From Gloeocapsopsis crepidinum LEGE 06123 (GTDB lineage Bacteria > Cyanobacteriota > Cyanobacteriia > Cyanobacteriales > Chroococcidiopsidaceae), in the NCBI RefSeq assembly GCF_015207655.1, contig NZ_JADEWN010000014.1, positions 1 to 64,000 on the forward strand: a stretch of 64,000 bases of DNA. Direction: 5' to 3'. The notes under the pieces were generated by a model, which did not search any database, had not been told where the DNA came from, and saw nothing but the letters and a program-made list of their open reading frames with translations. Below are positions 1 through 11,997 of this stretch, one piece after another (the first letter of the stretch is position 1; each line of letters opens with the position of its first letter). The position numbers and the translations under genes are program-made.

Positions 1-149
1 CCCCAACTACTGCATTCAGGGTTGATCTTCTCATTGCCACTGCACTCGATTTAATTAATCCCGTGCATTTGAAAAACTGGTTTACTCACTGTTGCTACTG
101 TGCCTCATAAAACTGCAATAGGCTGTAAGCATCTCATTACAACAAAATC

Positions 150-1142
150 ATGACTCAAATTGACATTATTAAAGAATGCCAAATCTGCTCTGAAGTTTCT
201 CAAGCTAATGGTGAAGATCTAATCGGTTCAGCTGGCAACTATGACCATTTTCTCTTTGTGGAAATGGCAGAACCCTGGGCGAGAAATTTCGTTTATGAAC
301 ATCCCCAGCTTGGTGCAATCTATGCAATGGCGGAAGATTTATCTCAAGAGCAAGTGAGTATCAGAGTGATGGCGATCGCACCCGATTACAAAACATCCAA
401 TCAAACTCGCGTATTGCACTATCAACGTCCCACTCAGAAATTTGCCAGATTTGAGAAACGGGAATTTTTGATTCCTCATGAAGAGATGATGTCATTGGCG
501 ATCGCGCTTTTGAAACAATCTGATGAATTATCTCAGTTTAATGCTTACCGACAACAAACTGGTCACATTCGAGACATGATGCTCTGTACGCATGGCAGCT
601 ACGATCTTGCCTGCGGTCGGTTTGGCTATCCGCTTTATCGCCAGATGCGTTCTGAATATGCAGCTAATTGTGACCAATTGCGAGTATGGCGATGCACTCA
701 TCTTGGTCCGCATAACTTTGCGCCTCTGCTTGTTGATTTTCCAGAAGGACGCTACTGGGGACGCCTGAAATCTGAAATTTTACCTCTGTTAGTACAGCGC
801 AATGGTTCAGTTGCTGAACTTTATCATTTCTATGTTGGTTGGGCTGGATTAGGATGGGCTGAACAAATCGTTGAACGCGAGGTCTGGATGCAAGAAGGCT
901 GGGACTGGATTAATTACCACAAGACTGGACAAACACTAGCGATCGACCCTTCCGATGAAGATTATCCTAACTGGGCAGAGGTTCGTATCGACTTTACCTC
1001 ACCGGATGGCACAATATCAGGTGCTTACGAAGCCCGCATTGAAGCGAATCGGACAGTTAAAACGATGTGGACTTCAGGCAAAGATCAACCCCTGTGGGAA
1101 GTGAAGCAGTATCATGTTAGTCGCTTAGATAAAGTTGTTTAG
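150..1142 (+). CDS. Sucrase/ferredoxin-like (thioredoxin-fold 2Fe-2S) protein
   Basis: The 330-residue protein carries the motif pattern of the Suc_Fer-like family, which resembles thioredoxin-fold [2Fe-2S] ferredoxins. Visible are C146-x8-C155 (CTHGSYDLAC, then GRFGYPLY) and a second motif C182-T-H184-L-G-P-H188 followed by NFAPLLVDFPEG. The cysteines and histidines are candidate cluster ligands. No signal peptide or membrane segment is seen, so a cytoplasmic redox role is likely. The ATG at 150 gives a full-length protein. An ABC exporter gene follows on the same strand after 111 bp. As I recall, such pairs occur near siderophore genes in some cyanobacteria, which would suit a ferric-siderophore reductase role, but that is inference. 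Family assignment is fairly sure; the substrate is unknown. Confidence 0.75.
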   Translation: MTQIDIIKECQICSEVSQANGEDLIGSAGNYDHFLFVEMAEPWARNFVYEHPQLGAIYAMAEDLSQEQVSIRVMAIAPDYKTSNQTRVLHYQRPTQKFARFEKREFLIPHEEMMSLAIALLKQSDELSQFNAYRQQTGHIRDMMLCTHGSYDLACGRFGYPLYRQMRSEYAANCDQLRVWRCTHLGPHNFAPLLVDFPEGRYWGRLKSEILPLLVQRNGSVAELYHFYVGWAGLGWAEQIVEREVWMQEGWDWINYHKTGQTLAIDPSDEDYPNWAEVRIDFTSPDGTISGAYEARIEANRTVKTMWTSGKDQPLWEVKQYHVSRLDKVV

Positions 1143-1253
1143 TTACAACTTATAAGTTGACGAGAAAGTGTAAGTCCGCCAATGTCACAAAAATGACATA
1201 CCACTAAACACGATCAAGACGTGAATTGTAGCGATCGCCTTGTCTTTATCTGA

Positions 1254-3068
1254 ATGAAAAACTCTGTTTCTATTTGGCAACTTCTCTGGCGGATGATTCT
1301 TTATGCGCCAAGACTTTATTCAGCAGACACTATACTGTGGCTGTTCATCATGGGATTACCCGCGATTCCAGGCTTACTTGTCCGCGAGTTTTTTGATACT
1401 CTCACTAATAACTCACAACTCAACTTATCTCCTCAAACACTGATTGCATTCTTATTAGCAACAGGGTTAGCGAGAATTGTGGCAATTTTTTCAGGTCGCG
1501 TGACCAAAACTCAGCATCGGTTTACGATGAGTTCTCTGCTACGCCACAATCTTTTAGCACAATTGTTGCAACGTCCAGGGGCACAACCTTTAAGTACAGA
1601 TCGTGAAGTTGATACAGTATCTCCTGGAGAAGTATTGAGTTATTTCCGCGAAGATGCTGCCCAAGTTGAAGATAACGTCGTTGGGACTAATGAAATTTTA
1701 GGCGAAGGAGTTTTCGCACTGATCGCATTGGTGATTCTTTTAAGCGTCAATGTGTGGTTAACTTTGTTTGTGTTTTTGCCATTAGTCGCGATCGCTATTG
1801 TTATTCAACGCGCTGAAACCCGTATTAAACGCTATCGCCGTGCAAGTCGCCAAGCAACGCAAAACGTGACAGGATTAATTGGTGAAATCTTCAGTTCAGT
1901 GCAAGCAATTCAAGTTGCAGGTGCTGAACAACCTGTACTAGCAAAGTTTCGGCAACTCAATCAACAACGGCAGCGCTTAATGGTGCAGGATCAAGTGTTT
2001 ACCGCCATCCTGAATTCAATTTTACAGAATCTTGTCAGCCTCGGCATAGGGTTAATCTTGCTAGTGAGTGCGCTATCAAGAAGTGCAATCGAAATTAGTG
2101 TTGGAGACTTCGCGCTGTTTGTTTACTATCTGTCATTTGTCACTGAGTTTATTAGTTCTTTAGGAAGTTTTCTGGCACTATCCAAGCAAACCAAAGTATC
2201 TTTTGAGCGCATGGGTTCATTGGTACAAGACGATGGCGTACTTGCTGCAACTAATCTCGTTACACCTCAACCGTTGTATTTAGATAATCTCTGGGGACAA
2301 AAGCCCAAGCTACCGTTAGTTGTGCAACCTTACCGCGATGAGCAGAGTTATCTTAATGAGTTGAAGGCAGTTAATTTAACATACTTCTACCCTGGGACAA
2401 ATCGGGGAGTTGTTGATATTAATTTAACAATACAACGCGGTAGTATTACTGTAATTACAGGTCGCATTGGTGCTGGCAAAACGACACTACTACGCGTACT
2501 ACTTGGGTTATTACCTAAACAAGCTGGCACAATTTATTGGAATGGAAAGCTCGTTACAGACCCTGCTAATTTTTTTGTACCCCCTCGAAGTGCTTATACA
2601 CCACAAGTTCCGCAGTTATTTAGCGGTACTCTCAAGGAAAATATCACGCTGGGATTACAACAAGAAAACATAGAACAAGCGATCGCTCTAGCAGCCTTTG
2701 ACCGCGATCTTGCTACCATGCCTGAAGGGGTAGAAACTGTCATTGGAACCAAAGGAATGCGACTTTCTGGAGGACAGTTACAACGCGCAGCAGCAGCACG
2801 GATGTTTGTTCATCAACCAGAGTTACTCGTCTTTGACGATCTTTCCAGTGCGCTTGATATAGAAACTGAACAACTTGTCTGGTCGCGTTTATTTACTACG
2901 AGTACTCAAGATAAAATAGCAAAATCCACTTGGCAACCCACTTGTCTTGCAGTTTCGCACCGTCATGCTGTCCTCCGCCGTGCTGACAATATTATTGTCC
3001 TTGCAGCAGGTAGAATCATCGCAGAGGGAAGCTTTGATGAGATTAAGTCTTTTATTAAAGAGGGGTGA
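1254..3068 (+). CDS. ABC exporter half-transporter with Asp in place of the catalytic Glu
   Basis: The 604-residue protein has an N-terminal six-helix exporter-type membrane domain (about residues 15-320) and a C-terminal ATPase domain (about 365-604). Walker A is GRIGAGKTT with K409, the signature is LSGGQLQR, and the H-loop is AVSHRH. Walker B reads LLVFDDLSSALD: D528 is followed by D529 where most exporters have the catalytic glutamate. The usual length of such half-transporters is about 580-610. It probably works as a homodimer in the inner membrane. An insertion (about 340-365) precedes the nucleotide-binding domain. It lies 111 bp after the sucrase/ferredoxin gene and may be co-transcribed with it. 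The exported substrate is unknown. Confidence 0.85.
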   Translation: MKNSVSIWQLLWRMILYAPRLYSADTILWLFIMGLPAIPGLLVREFFDTLTNNSQLNLSPQTLIAFLLATGLARIVAIFSGRVTKTQHRFTMSSLLRHNLLAQLLQRPGAQPLSTDREVDTVSPGEVLSYFREDAAQVEDNVVGTNEILGEGVFALIALVILLSVNVWLTLFVFLPLVAIAIVIQRAETRIKRYRRASRQATQNVTGLIGEIFSSVQAIQVAGAEQPVLAKFRQLNQQRQRLMVQDQVFTAILNSILQNLVSLGIGLILLVSALSRSAIEISVGDFALFVYYLSFVTEFISSLGSFLALSKQTKVSFERMGSLVQDDGVLAATNLVTPQPLYLDNLWGQKPKLPLVVQPYRDEQSYLNELKAVNLTYFYPGTNRGVVDINLTIQRGSITVITGRIGAGKTTLLRVLLGLLPKQAGTIYWNGKLVTDPANFFVPPRSAYTPQVPQLFSGTLKENITLGLQQENIEQAIALAAFDRDLATMPEGVETVIGTKGMRLSGGQLQRAAAARMFVHQPELLVFDDLSSALDIETEQLVWSRLFTTSTQDKIAKSTWQPTCLAVSHRHAVLRRADNIIVLAAGRIIAEGSFDEIKSFIKEG

Positions 3069-3186
3069 GGAATGAGTGGAAGATTAGGAGAGTGGGAGTG
3101 CAAGAGTGTGGGAGAGATTTAATTATTATTGTTCTTTACTACCCTACTACCCGCCTACCCGCCTACCCACCTACCCTGCTCCTCTG
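3069..3186. repeat. Short tandem repeats between convergent genes
   Basis: The spacer between the convergent ABC exporter and lepA genes holds two compositionally skewed blocks. The left block (about 3069-3118) is purine-rich with GAGTGGGA-like octamers. The right block (3139-3176) has five successive CTACCCNN octamers (NN = TA, GC, GC, AC, then end). This resembles the short tandemly repeated repetitive sequences of cyanobacterial spacers. No terminator hairpin with a T-run was seen. Confidence 0.6.
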
Positions 3187-4998
3187 CTAAGCTTGATCCA
3201 ACCGCAGTACCGCCATAAACGCCTCTTGTGGTACATCTACAGTACCGACAGCTTTCATGCGCTTTTTACCTTTCGCTTGCTTCTGTAAGAGCTTTTTCTT
3301 ACGGCTGATGTCACCACCGTAGCACTTCGCAAGTACATCTTTGCGCAAAGCAGGGATATGTTCGCTGGCAATTACTTTACTACCGATCGCTGCTTGAATT
3401 GGTACTTTAAATTGATGGCGAGGAATAAGTTCTTTGAGTTTTTCTGCCATTGCCCGTCCCACATTGTAGGCTTTGTCACGATGCACAATCATGGCGAGCG
3501 AATCAACAGGATCGCTGTTGATCATAATATCAAGTTTGACCAATGGGTTTTCGCGGTAGCCAATAAGTTGATACTCCATGCTGGCATAACCGCGCGATCG
3601 CGACTTCATCTGATCGAAAAAGTCAGTAACGACTTCTGCGAGTGGTAACTCGTACGTTAGTGTCGTGCGCCCTTGTGTCAAGTACTTCATATCTTTAAAG
3701 ATACCGCGCCGATTTTGACACAATTCCATCAAAGTCCCAACATAGGTTTCTGGGGTAATCATGTCTACTTGGACATACGGTTCTTCAATTTTTTCGCGCT
3801 CGTTGGGTGCAGGTAACGTACTAGGGTTATCAATATACAGCACCTCACCCTTGACAGTTGTGACGCGGTAAACCACAGAAGGGGCGGTAATAATCAGATC
3901 GAGATTATACTCGCGCTCTAAGCGTTCTTGCACAATTTCCATGTGCAGTAATCCCAAAAAGCCGCAACGGAAGCCAAAACCCATTGCACTAGAAGTTTCC
4001 GGTTCAAAATTTAAAGCTGCGTCGTTGAGTTTCAGCTTATCTAACGCATCGCGCAAATCTTCAAACTGATCGGCATCGATGGGAAACATCCCACAGAAAA
4101 CCATTGGCTTGGCTTCGGTGTAACCTGGTAATGGTTCTGCCGCTGGTTGCGGTGCTAAGGTGATTGTGTCGCCTACCCGTGCATCTGCGACTGCTTTAAT
4201 TGCGGCGGCAAGATACCCTACTTCCCCTGCATGAAGTTCGTCAACTTGTTTTTGAGTCGGAGAAAGAACGCCTAATTCGTCAATTTCGTATTCTTTTCGT
4301 GACGCCATTAGACGAATGCGATCGCCTTTTTTGACCGTACCATCCATCACGCGGAAATAAACAATCACGCCTCGGTAACTGTCGTAGTAGCTATCAAAAA
4401 TCAACGCGCGTAAAGGATCTTTAACAGTATCTCTTGGTGGTGGCACCCGCTGGACAATTGCCTCTAAAATTTCCTCAATACCAATGCCTTCTTTTGCAGA
4501 AGCCAGAATTGCCCCACTACAATCAAGCCCAATAATTTCTTCAATTTCCCCAGCAACTCGGTTGGGTTCGGCTCCTGGTAAGTCTATTTTATTTAAAACG
4601 GGGATAATTTCTAGATTATGCTCTAGTGCTAGGTAAACATTGGCTAAAGTTTGGGCTTCTACCCCTTGAGAAGCATCTACTACAAGTAACGCACCTTCAC
4701 ACGCCGCTAAACTGCGAGATACTTCATAAGAAAAGTCAACGTGTCCTGGAGTGTCAATCAGATTTAAGACATAATTTTGACCATCGTGAGCTTGATAGTT
4801 CATTCGAGCCGCTTGCAACTTAATTGTAATGCCGCGCTCCCGTTCTAAGTCCATGTTGTCGAGAAACTGCTCTTTCATTTGCCGGACTTCTACTGTACCA
4901 GTGGTTTGCAGTAAGCGATCGGCAAGGGTAGATTTCCCATGGTCGATGTGAGCAATAATAGAGAAATTACGAATGCGCTCTGCGGGGACGTCAGTCAT
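3187..4998 (-). CDS. lepA: Elongation factor 4 (ribosome back-translocase GTPase LepA)
   Basis: The 603-residue protein matches LepA/EF4 in length and sequence. The N-terminus has the P-loop [10 protein letters not shown] and the switch II region [12 protein letters not shown], with the guanine-specificity motif NKID. Domain II, the EF-G-like domains and the LepA-specific C-terminal domain follow; the tail is rich in lysine ([18 protein letters not shown]), as expected for ribosome binding. It is a cytoplasmic translational GTPase that remodels stalled or mistranslocated ribosomes. The start ATG (complement of 4996-4998) matches the family N-terminus. It is convergent with the upstream ABC gene and stands alone. 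Confidence 0.98.
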   Translation of the reverse strand: MTDVPAERIRNFSIIAHIDHGKSTLADRLLQTTGTVEVRQMKEQFLDNMDLERERGITIKLQAARMNYQAHDGQNYVLNLIDTPGHVDFSYEVSRSLAACEGALLVVDASQGVEAQTLANVYLALEHNLEIIPVLNKIDLPGAEPNRVAGEIEEIIGLDCSGAILASAKEGIGIEEILEAIVQRVPPPRDTVKDPLRALIFDSYYDSYRGVIVYFRVMDGTVKKGDRIRLMASRKEYEIDELGVLSPTQKQVDELHAGEVGYLAAAIKAVADARVGDTITLAPQPAAEPLPGYTEAKPMVFCGMFPIDADQFEDLRDALDKLKLNDAALNFEPETSSAMGFGFRCGFLGLLHMEIVQERLEREYNLDLIITAPSVVYRVTTVKGEVLYIDNPSTLPAPNEREKIEEPYVQVDMITPETYVGTLMELCQNRRGIFKDMKYLTQGRTTLTYELPLAEVVTDFFDQMKSRSRGYASMEYQLIGYRENPLVKLDIMINSDPVDSLAMIVHRDKAYNVGRAMAEKLKELIPRHQFKVPIQAAIGSKVIASEHIPALRKDVLAKCYGGDISRKKKLLQKQAKGKKRMKAVGTVDVPQEAFMAVLRLDQA

Positions 4999-5449
4999 AT
5001 TTTTTAATTTAGCGGCAAGCGATATTGTTAAGAAATAGGAATCTTTAACGCATTTTAAACTTTTTTGAACTAAGACGCTGCTATTGTACTGCAGGCAATT
5101 GATTTTGGTTCACTCCTCCATCTACGTGCATATTTGTATGGTAACTGTTATGGATTGGGTATATGTAGTAGTAGAGGTCAGGGGTCAGAGGTCAGGGTTA
5201 AATGCTTTTGAGGCAACGACTCTAAGCTTTTAAAATCTCTTAATCATATTGCTCACTGCCATAAACGATAGAAGCTATATTCTGCACTTTATCAGCCTGA
5301 AGCATGAATCTGTATGTTTGCTTTTGAGTATTCTTCATTGAGGGGCGTACAATGGACATTAGCGGGTGGATCTTCTTTTGAATCTGACATGACTTTCGGA
5401 CTAATCAACGCCATCGCAAGTAAAGTTCTTTGTTTTCAACTTTTGATCA
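4999..5449. other. Intergenic region with a heptamer repeat
   Basis: This 451-bp stretch separates the divergent lepA and the small RHH-like gene. At 5176-5196 there are three direct heptamers of GGTCAGR type (GGTCAGG, GGTCAGA, GGTCAGG). The lepA promoter must lie in the left part, but no consensus pair of boxes could be assigned. I see no convincing gene or RNA. Confidence 0.5.
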
Positions 5450-5683
5450 ATGCTTATGAATGAAAATGCTATCGAATCAGAAAGCTTAACCGACAAAGTA
5501 GAAATTGCCATCCATTTAGACCCAGAATTAGTCAAGCAAATTCAGCACTTAACAAACGATCCTAGTAAGGTGATTGAGGTGGCAATTCGACAATGGCTGC
5601 GGGGCGAAACCCAACGTGATGATGAACTCAGCCGGACTTTCAGACGTACCCCTGTACCACCTCGGGGTGAATGGAACGATTAA
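5450..5683 (+). CDS. Small ribbon-helix-helix-like protein
   Basis: The 77-residue protein has a central block, VEIAIHLDPELVKQIQHL, followed by NDPSKVIEVAIRQWL. This pattern, a short beta strand and then two helices, looks like a ribbon-helix-helix DNA-binding fold as in antitoxins such as CcdA. The C-terminus (RRTPVPPRGEWND) is proline/arginine-rich and probably disordered. A second in-frame ATG lies at 5456. No toxin gene follows: the next gene is a sensor kinase. It may be a stand-alone transcriptional regulator or an orphan antitoxin. The fold is inferred from pattern only. Confidence 0.55.
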   Translation: MLMNENAIESESLTDKVEIAIHLDPELVKQIQHLTNDPSKVIEVAIRQWLRGETQRDDELSRTFRRTPVPPRGEWND

Positions 5684-5865
5684 AGCTTCACAACAAACGA
5701 GTGAAACAAAATCAGCTCCAGCATGGCAAGAGTGGATTAACGACTTTTGCCAAACAGTTTTTCTTTAAGCATCAATATTGTCCTAATTTCCTCAAATTTG
5801 TGCCAAACTCAAAACAATTATTGACATAGCGATATTGCTTGCCACTTGTATAATTAGCGCCTGTA

Positions 5866-7590
5866 ATGAGTGTTAACACCAATTATTCCCAACCGTCATC
5901 TGTCTCCAACAATCTAGGATCGCTCGACAGGAGCTTTTCGACTTCGCTATCAGCACTAGGTGCAGAGTTAGCTTTTATACAAGATGTCGAGGGTTGTTAT
6001 TTGTCTTTTTATTGGCAACAAGCAGAAAAGGAATTCGCCCAACAAACAACAGGAACTCTTGAAGAATTTTTTACTCCGGTAGAGCAGAAGACTTATCAAG
6101 CCAAAATTCAGCAAATCTTGCAAAGTCAAGTTCCTGAGCAATGCCATTTGTTGTTTCGTTGTGGACAGAAGCTATTTTATTTAGATGTTATCATTGCTCC
6201 TGTATTTGCAGCTAATACTCAGGCGAAAACAGTTTTAGTCATGGGGCGATCGCGGGAAACATTACAACAGGTAGAAACTGCGAATTCCTCCATGACGACA
6301 TCTTCTGAATTCAAAAAACTGTTGACACAAATTGCCCGCAATATTCGTCGGACGCTAGATTTAGATATTATTTGGCAGCAAGCAGTTGATAGCTTAGGCA
6401 AAGCCCTTGGAGCAACTCAATGCACTATCTATTCTTATCTACCAGAACAAGGCTACCTACGTGCAGTTGCAGAATACGTTTCTGAGCCGACTCCTTCAAT
6501 GTTAGGATTAGAGGTTTTGACCGCGCAAGAACCGAGTTTTCGGCAAGCACTGACAACTTTACAACCCATCGTTATTGAGAAGACGAATCAGCTTACCCGC
6601 ACTCAACAGACACAATTGATTGTTGCTACCTGTTATCAAGATCAACCGAATAGCTTAATTAGCTTACTGTACAACAATCAGCACGAGCAAGATTGTCCGC
6701 GACAGTGGAACGTCACTGAAATAGAACTTGTCGGAGAATTAGCAGATCAAATTGGCACAGCGATCGCTCATGCTACTCTCTACAAAGAACTCGAACAAGC
6801 AAGACAGCAAGCCGAAGAAGCTTCCCGCCTTAAAAGCGAGTTTCTTGCTAATACCTCTCACGAGATCCGCACGCCTCTCAACGGCATGATCGGCTTTTTA
6901 AAGCTAATTCTAGAGGGGATGGCAGACGATCCTCAAGAGCAGCAAGAATTTATCCAAGAGGCATATCGTTCGGCAATTCATTTGCTCGATATCATCAACG
7001 ATATCTTGGATATTGCCAAAATTGAAGCAGGTAAAATGGAGCTAGAATTAGGACCTGTCAAGCTTGATGAACTCTTTGTTGCTGTAGAAGACTTTACCAG
7101 AGCGCAAGCTGAACAGAAAAACTTGAGCTTCCATATTTATCAGCCCGATACCTCAGATGAAATCATCTTGCACGGTAATTATCAACGATTGAAGCAAGTG
7201 CTACTCAACTTAGTCAGCAACGCACTGAAATTTACCCACGAAGGCGGAATTACAATTAGTGCTGATATTGTCCGCAAAAAGTTTACTTTTCAAAATCAGG
7301 AATTTCCAGGAATAGTGAAAGTCCGCGTTGCTGATACAGGAATTGGTGTCTCACTAGACAAACAAGACAAACTCTTTCAATCTTTTAGCCAAGTTGATGG
7401 TTCGCGCACAAGACAGTATGGTGGTACTGGTTTGGGACTAACGATTTCTCAGAAGCTAGTAGAAGCAATGGGAGGGACAGTCAACTTTTACAGTATGGGT
7501 GAAGGACTCGGTTCTACAGTGACATTCACTGTACCGCTGTATCAAGAACCAGTCATGGTATCGACGCCAGCAGAATCTTTTGAGGCGTAG
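5866..7590 (+). CDS. GAF-domain sensor histidine kinase
   Basis: The 574-residue protein has a PAS-like N-terminal region (about 30-140), a GAF domain (about 150-305), a short coiled linker, and a HisKA plus HATPase_c core. The phospho-acceptor is H332 in FLANTSHEIRTPLNGMIGFL. The N-box is NLVSNALKFTHEG, G1 is VADTGIGV and G2 is YGGTGLGLTIS. No transmembrane segment or receiver domain is seen, so it is probably a soluble kinase signalling to an unlinked response regulator. The ATG at 5866 is the only early start; it lies 12 nt after a TATAAT box at 5849-5854, which would leave almost no leader if that box were used. The ligand is unknown. Confidence 0.88.
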   Translation: MSVNTNYSQPSSVSNNLGSLDRSFSTSLSALGAELAFIQDVEGCYLSFYWQQAEKEFAQQTTGTLEEFFTPVEQKTYQAKIQQILQSQVPEQCHLLFRCGQKLFYLDVIIAPVFAANTQAKTVLVMGRSRETLQQVETANSSMTTSSEFKKLLTQIARNIRRTLDLDIIWQQAVDSLGKALGATQCTIYSYLPEQGYLRAVAEYVSEPTPSMLGLEVLTAQEPSFRQALTTLQPIVIEKTNQLTRTQQTQLIVATCYQDQPNSLISLLYNNQHEQDCPRQWNVTEIELVGELADQIGTAIAHATLYKELEQARQQAEEASRLKSEFLANTSHEIRTPLNGMIGFLKLILEGMADDPQEQQEFIQEAYRSAIHLLDIINDILDIAKIEAGKMELELGPVKLDELFVAVEDFTRAQAEQKNLSFHIYQPDTSDEIILHGNYQRLKQVLLNLVSNALKFTHEGGITISADIVRKKFTFQNQEFPGIVKVRVADTGIGVSLDKQDKLFQSFSQVDGSRTRQYGGTGLGLTISQKLVEAMGGTVNFYSMGEGLGSTVTFTVPLYQEPVMVSTPAESFEA

Positions 7591-7597
7591 TGACAAA

Positions 7598-7903
7598 CTA
7601 TTGACTATCCTGGGAACGAGACAAATGCATTGATTGTTTAGAATTATGAGCAGCAAGTATCGAATTCAAAGGCTGTGCAGTTGAATCACTGATAGAAGGT
7701 TGATTTACGGGATTCATTAATGATTGATCGCGTGTTAGCCAGCGTAATCCGCCAAATTTATCATAGTTAGAAGCGATCGCCAAAAATGCTCCGCCTAAAA
7801 TATAAATGGGTAAAGGAAAAGAAAATTGTTTTGCCCATTGGAACAATTCAGCAAGGGCAAATAGTAGGAAAAAACAAGCTAGCCAGACCTTCATAGTTCG
7901 CAC
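7598..7903 (-). CDS. Small membrane protein of unknown function
   Basis: The 101-residue product starts with two hydrophobic segments, about residues 5-22 (WLACFFLLFALAELF) and 29-45 (LPIYILGGAFLAIASNY). A hydrophilic, Ser/Gln/Asn-rich tail of about 50 residues follows and is probably disordered. It lies tail to tail with the sensor kinase, 7 bp after it, on the opposite strand. I do not recognise the family. M1 and M4 are both possible starts. The hydrophobic profile supports a real gene rather than a shadow reading frame. Confidence 0.55.
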   Translation of the reverse strand: MRTMKVWLACFFLLFALAELFQWAKQFSFPLPIYILGGAFLAIASNYDKFGGLRWLTRDQSLMNPVNQPSISDSTAQPLNSILAAHNSKQSMHLSRSQDSQ

Positions 7904-8013
7904 TCGAACGGTTGAACTTCAATTTTGGTATCAATACATAGCAGGATACTTGATGTTTCACAAAAAAACTATTGTTAAGTTATTTTAAAGTCGGTTAATT
8001 ACTTATGATTCAA

Positions 8014-8048
8014 GTGACTAGTGACTAGCGATCAGCAACTAGCCACTA
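8014..8048. repeat. Heptamer tandem repeat (GNNACTA-like, 5 copies)
   Basis: Five consecutive heptamers GTGACTA, GTGACTA, GCGATCA, GCAACTA and GCCACTA lie directly upstream of ligA. It is a degenerate short tandem repeat typical of cyanobacterial spacers. Confidence 0.65.
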
Positions 8049-8066
8049 GCGTGCTGGGAACCTTAG

Positions 8067-10115
<2,049 letters not shown>

Positions 10116-10156
10116 ATCAAGATATTTTCTGTAATTTTTAGCAGGCAAATATAAGA

Positions 10157-11623
10157 ATGATTTCCTCAATAAAGTCTACTCAACTACCATTACTAGCAGA
10201 AACAATTGATGGATTACCTAATATTTCTGGCTGGGAAAATGAAGTTGCAGCAGTAGTACAGCATCAAGAACCGATTTTTTTACCAACAACGAACATTCGA
10301 TTAGAGGAAGTCCAAGCAGCTTTTGCGATCGCACTGCATATGCATCAGCCTACTATCCCTGCTGGAGTTGATGGAAAACTCATAAGCAACCTGCAATATA
10401 TGTTTGAACATCCTCAAGAAGGTGATAATCACAATGCAGGTCCTTTTAGCTACTGTTATAGCCGCATGGCTGATTTTATCCCTGAATTAGTCAGTCAAGG
10501 GCGCAATCCGCGTGTCATGTTAGATTACTCTGGCAATTTGTTGTGGGGCTTGCAACAAATGGGGGGTGGCGATATTTTGGAGAATCTCAAACGCATTACA
10601 TGCGATCGCGCTTACCAACCGTATGTCGAATGGCTAGGAACAATGTGGAGTCATAGCGTTGTTCCTTCAACTCCAATTCCTGATATTAAGTTGCATATTC
10701 AAGCTTGGCAACATCATTTTGCTGCAATTTTTGGTTGGGAAGCCTTAGCAAGAGTGAAAGGTTTTTCTCCTCCAGAAATGCACTTACCTAATCACCCTGA
10801 TACACTGTATCAATTTATCAAAGCGCTTCTTGAATGCGGATATCGTTGGCTCATTGTTCAAGAGCATACTGTAGAAACATTAACTGGAGAACCACTGCAA
10901 TTTAAACATCTTCCACATCGCTTGATTGCGCGTAATTCTAATGGTGAAACTTTAAGTATTACTGCATTAATTAAAACACAAGGCTCTGATACAAAATTAG
11001 TCGGGCAAATGCAACCTTACTACGAAGCAAAAACATTATCTCGGCAAAGTCTAGGTTCAGTTTCTATCCCCCCCCTGGTGACACAAATCGCAGATGGGGA
11101 GAATGGTGGCGTGATGATGAATGAATTTCCCTCAGCGTTTAAAAAAGTATGGTACGAGCAAGAAAGTAGCGTTGTTGGATTAACTGGTACAGAATATTTA
11201 GAACTAATTGCGGCTGCTGGTTGTCAACCTGAAAATTATCCAACGTGTCAAGCTGCAGGTCAACATCAAATTTGGCAAAGAGTGCAAGATAACTTAAATC
11301 CTGATAACGTAGCCAATGCCATTGACGAGATTAAGCGAGCTAACCCAAACTTTCACATTGATGGAGCTTCTTGGACAAATCATATCAGTTGGGTAGCAGG
11401 ATACGAAAATGTTTTGAGTCCAATGAATCAATTGAGTGCTTTATTTCATGAAAAAGTTGATAGCACAGATGTAGATACAAAACAGCCACAATATCGTCAA
11501 GCTTTATTACATAACTTACTTTTGCAAACAAGCTGTTTCCGCTACTGGGGACAAGGAACTTGGACAGATTATGCTCGAACAATTTACAATCAAGGAACAT
11601 CAGTAATCAATACCAATTTTTAG
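10157..11623 (+). CDS. Glycoside hydrolase family 57-like protein
   Basis: The 488-residue protein contains the GH57 N-terminal hallmark HMHQP (H61-P65) in the context AFAIALHMHQP, and further family-like blocks such as CYSRMADFIPELV, GNLLWGLQQMGGGD and FSPPEMHLPNH. GH57 enzymes act on alpha-glucans (alpha-amylase, 4-alpha-glucanotransferase, branching enzyme) or alpha-galactosides with a retaining mechanism. The catalytic Glu/Asp pair could not be assigned, so the specificity is open. No signal peptide is seen, so it is probably cytoplasmic, perhaps in glycogen metabolism. The gene is 41 bp downstream of ligA and may be co-transcribed with it. Confidence 0.8.
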   Translation: MISSIKSTQLPLLAETIDGLPNISGWENEVAAVVQHQEPIFLPTTNIRLEEVQAAFAIALHMHQPTIPAGVDGKLISNLQYMFEHPQEGDNHNAGPFSYCYSRMADFIPELVSQGRNPRVMLDYSGNLLWGLQQMGGGDILENLKRITCDRAYQPYVEWLGTMWSHSVVPSTPIPDIKLHIQAWQHHFAAIFGWEALARVKGFSPPEMHLPNHPDTLYQFIKALLECGYRWLIVQEHTVETLTGEPLQFKHLPHRLIARNSNGETLSITALIKTQGSDTKLVGQMQPYYEAKTLSRQSLGSVSIPPLVTQIADGENGGVMMNEFPSAFKKVWYEQESSVVGLTGTEYLELIAAAGCQPENYPTCQAAGQHQIWQRVQDNLNPDNVANAIDEIKRANPNFHIDGASWTNHISWVAGYENVLSPMNQLSALFHEKVDSTDVDTKQPQYRQALLHNLLLQTSCFRYWGQGTWTDYARTIYNQGTSVINTNF

Positions 11624-11997
11624 TTTGATAGATTGTTAAGTAAGTGGGGGAAATTACGCATAACATTCCTAAATCGTTCGTAAGGCTCTTTTTTCTCTTC
11701 TCTTTGCTACTGTGCATCTACCCTACAGGAAGACTAATTTAATGTAGTTATTTTCCAAAAAATACAACTCAATTAGAGTGCTATGCCAGACTTTTTAATG
11801 TTAGTTTTTGGTTAATAATTGATAGAAAATTATGATTTGAAAAAGCTCGAAACTTAAATAATTTCTAATTTTACTGATATAGATTCAAAACCCAACATTT
11901 AGAACTCTTGATGTGCTTTCAATTTATGTTTATTGTCACTCATTTTTATTGCTAATTACTTATAGTTAAATTCGTTTGTAAGTATTTATAGATAGAT
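11624..11997. other. AT-rich intergenic region
   Basis: 374 bp separate the GH57-like gene and the sensor kinase. The sequence is AT-rich without a clear gene, repeat or hairpin terminator. It presumably carries the promoter of the two-component pair, but no -35/-10 pair could be called with confidence. Confidence 0.4.

Noticed and set aside
3139-3176. Possible CRISPR-like array
   Set aside because: The units are 8 bases with no spacers; it is a simple tandem repeat and no cas genes are near.
5574-5768. Overlapping 64-codon frame after the RHH-like gene, possibly a frameshifted extension
   Set aside because: The RHH-like protein has a complete-looking end and the second frame shows no recognisable domain.
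5821-5854. TTGACA ... TATAAT promoter before the GAF kinase
   Set aside because: The spacer is 22 bases, too long for a sigma-70 pair, and a start from this -10 would leave almost no leader. The TATAAT alone is not enough to call a promoter.
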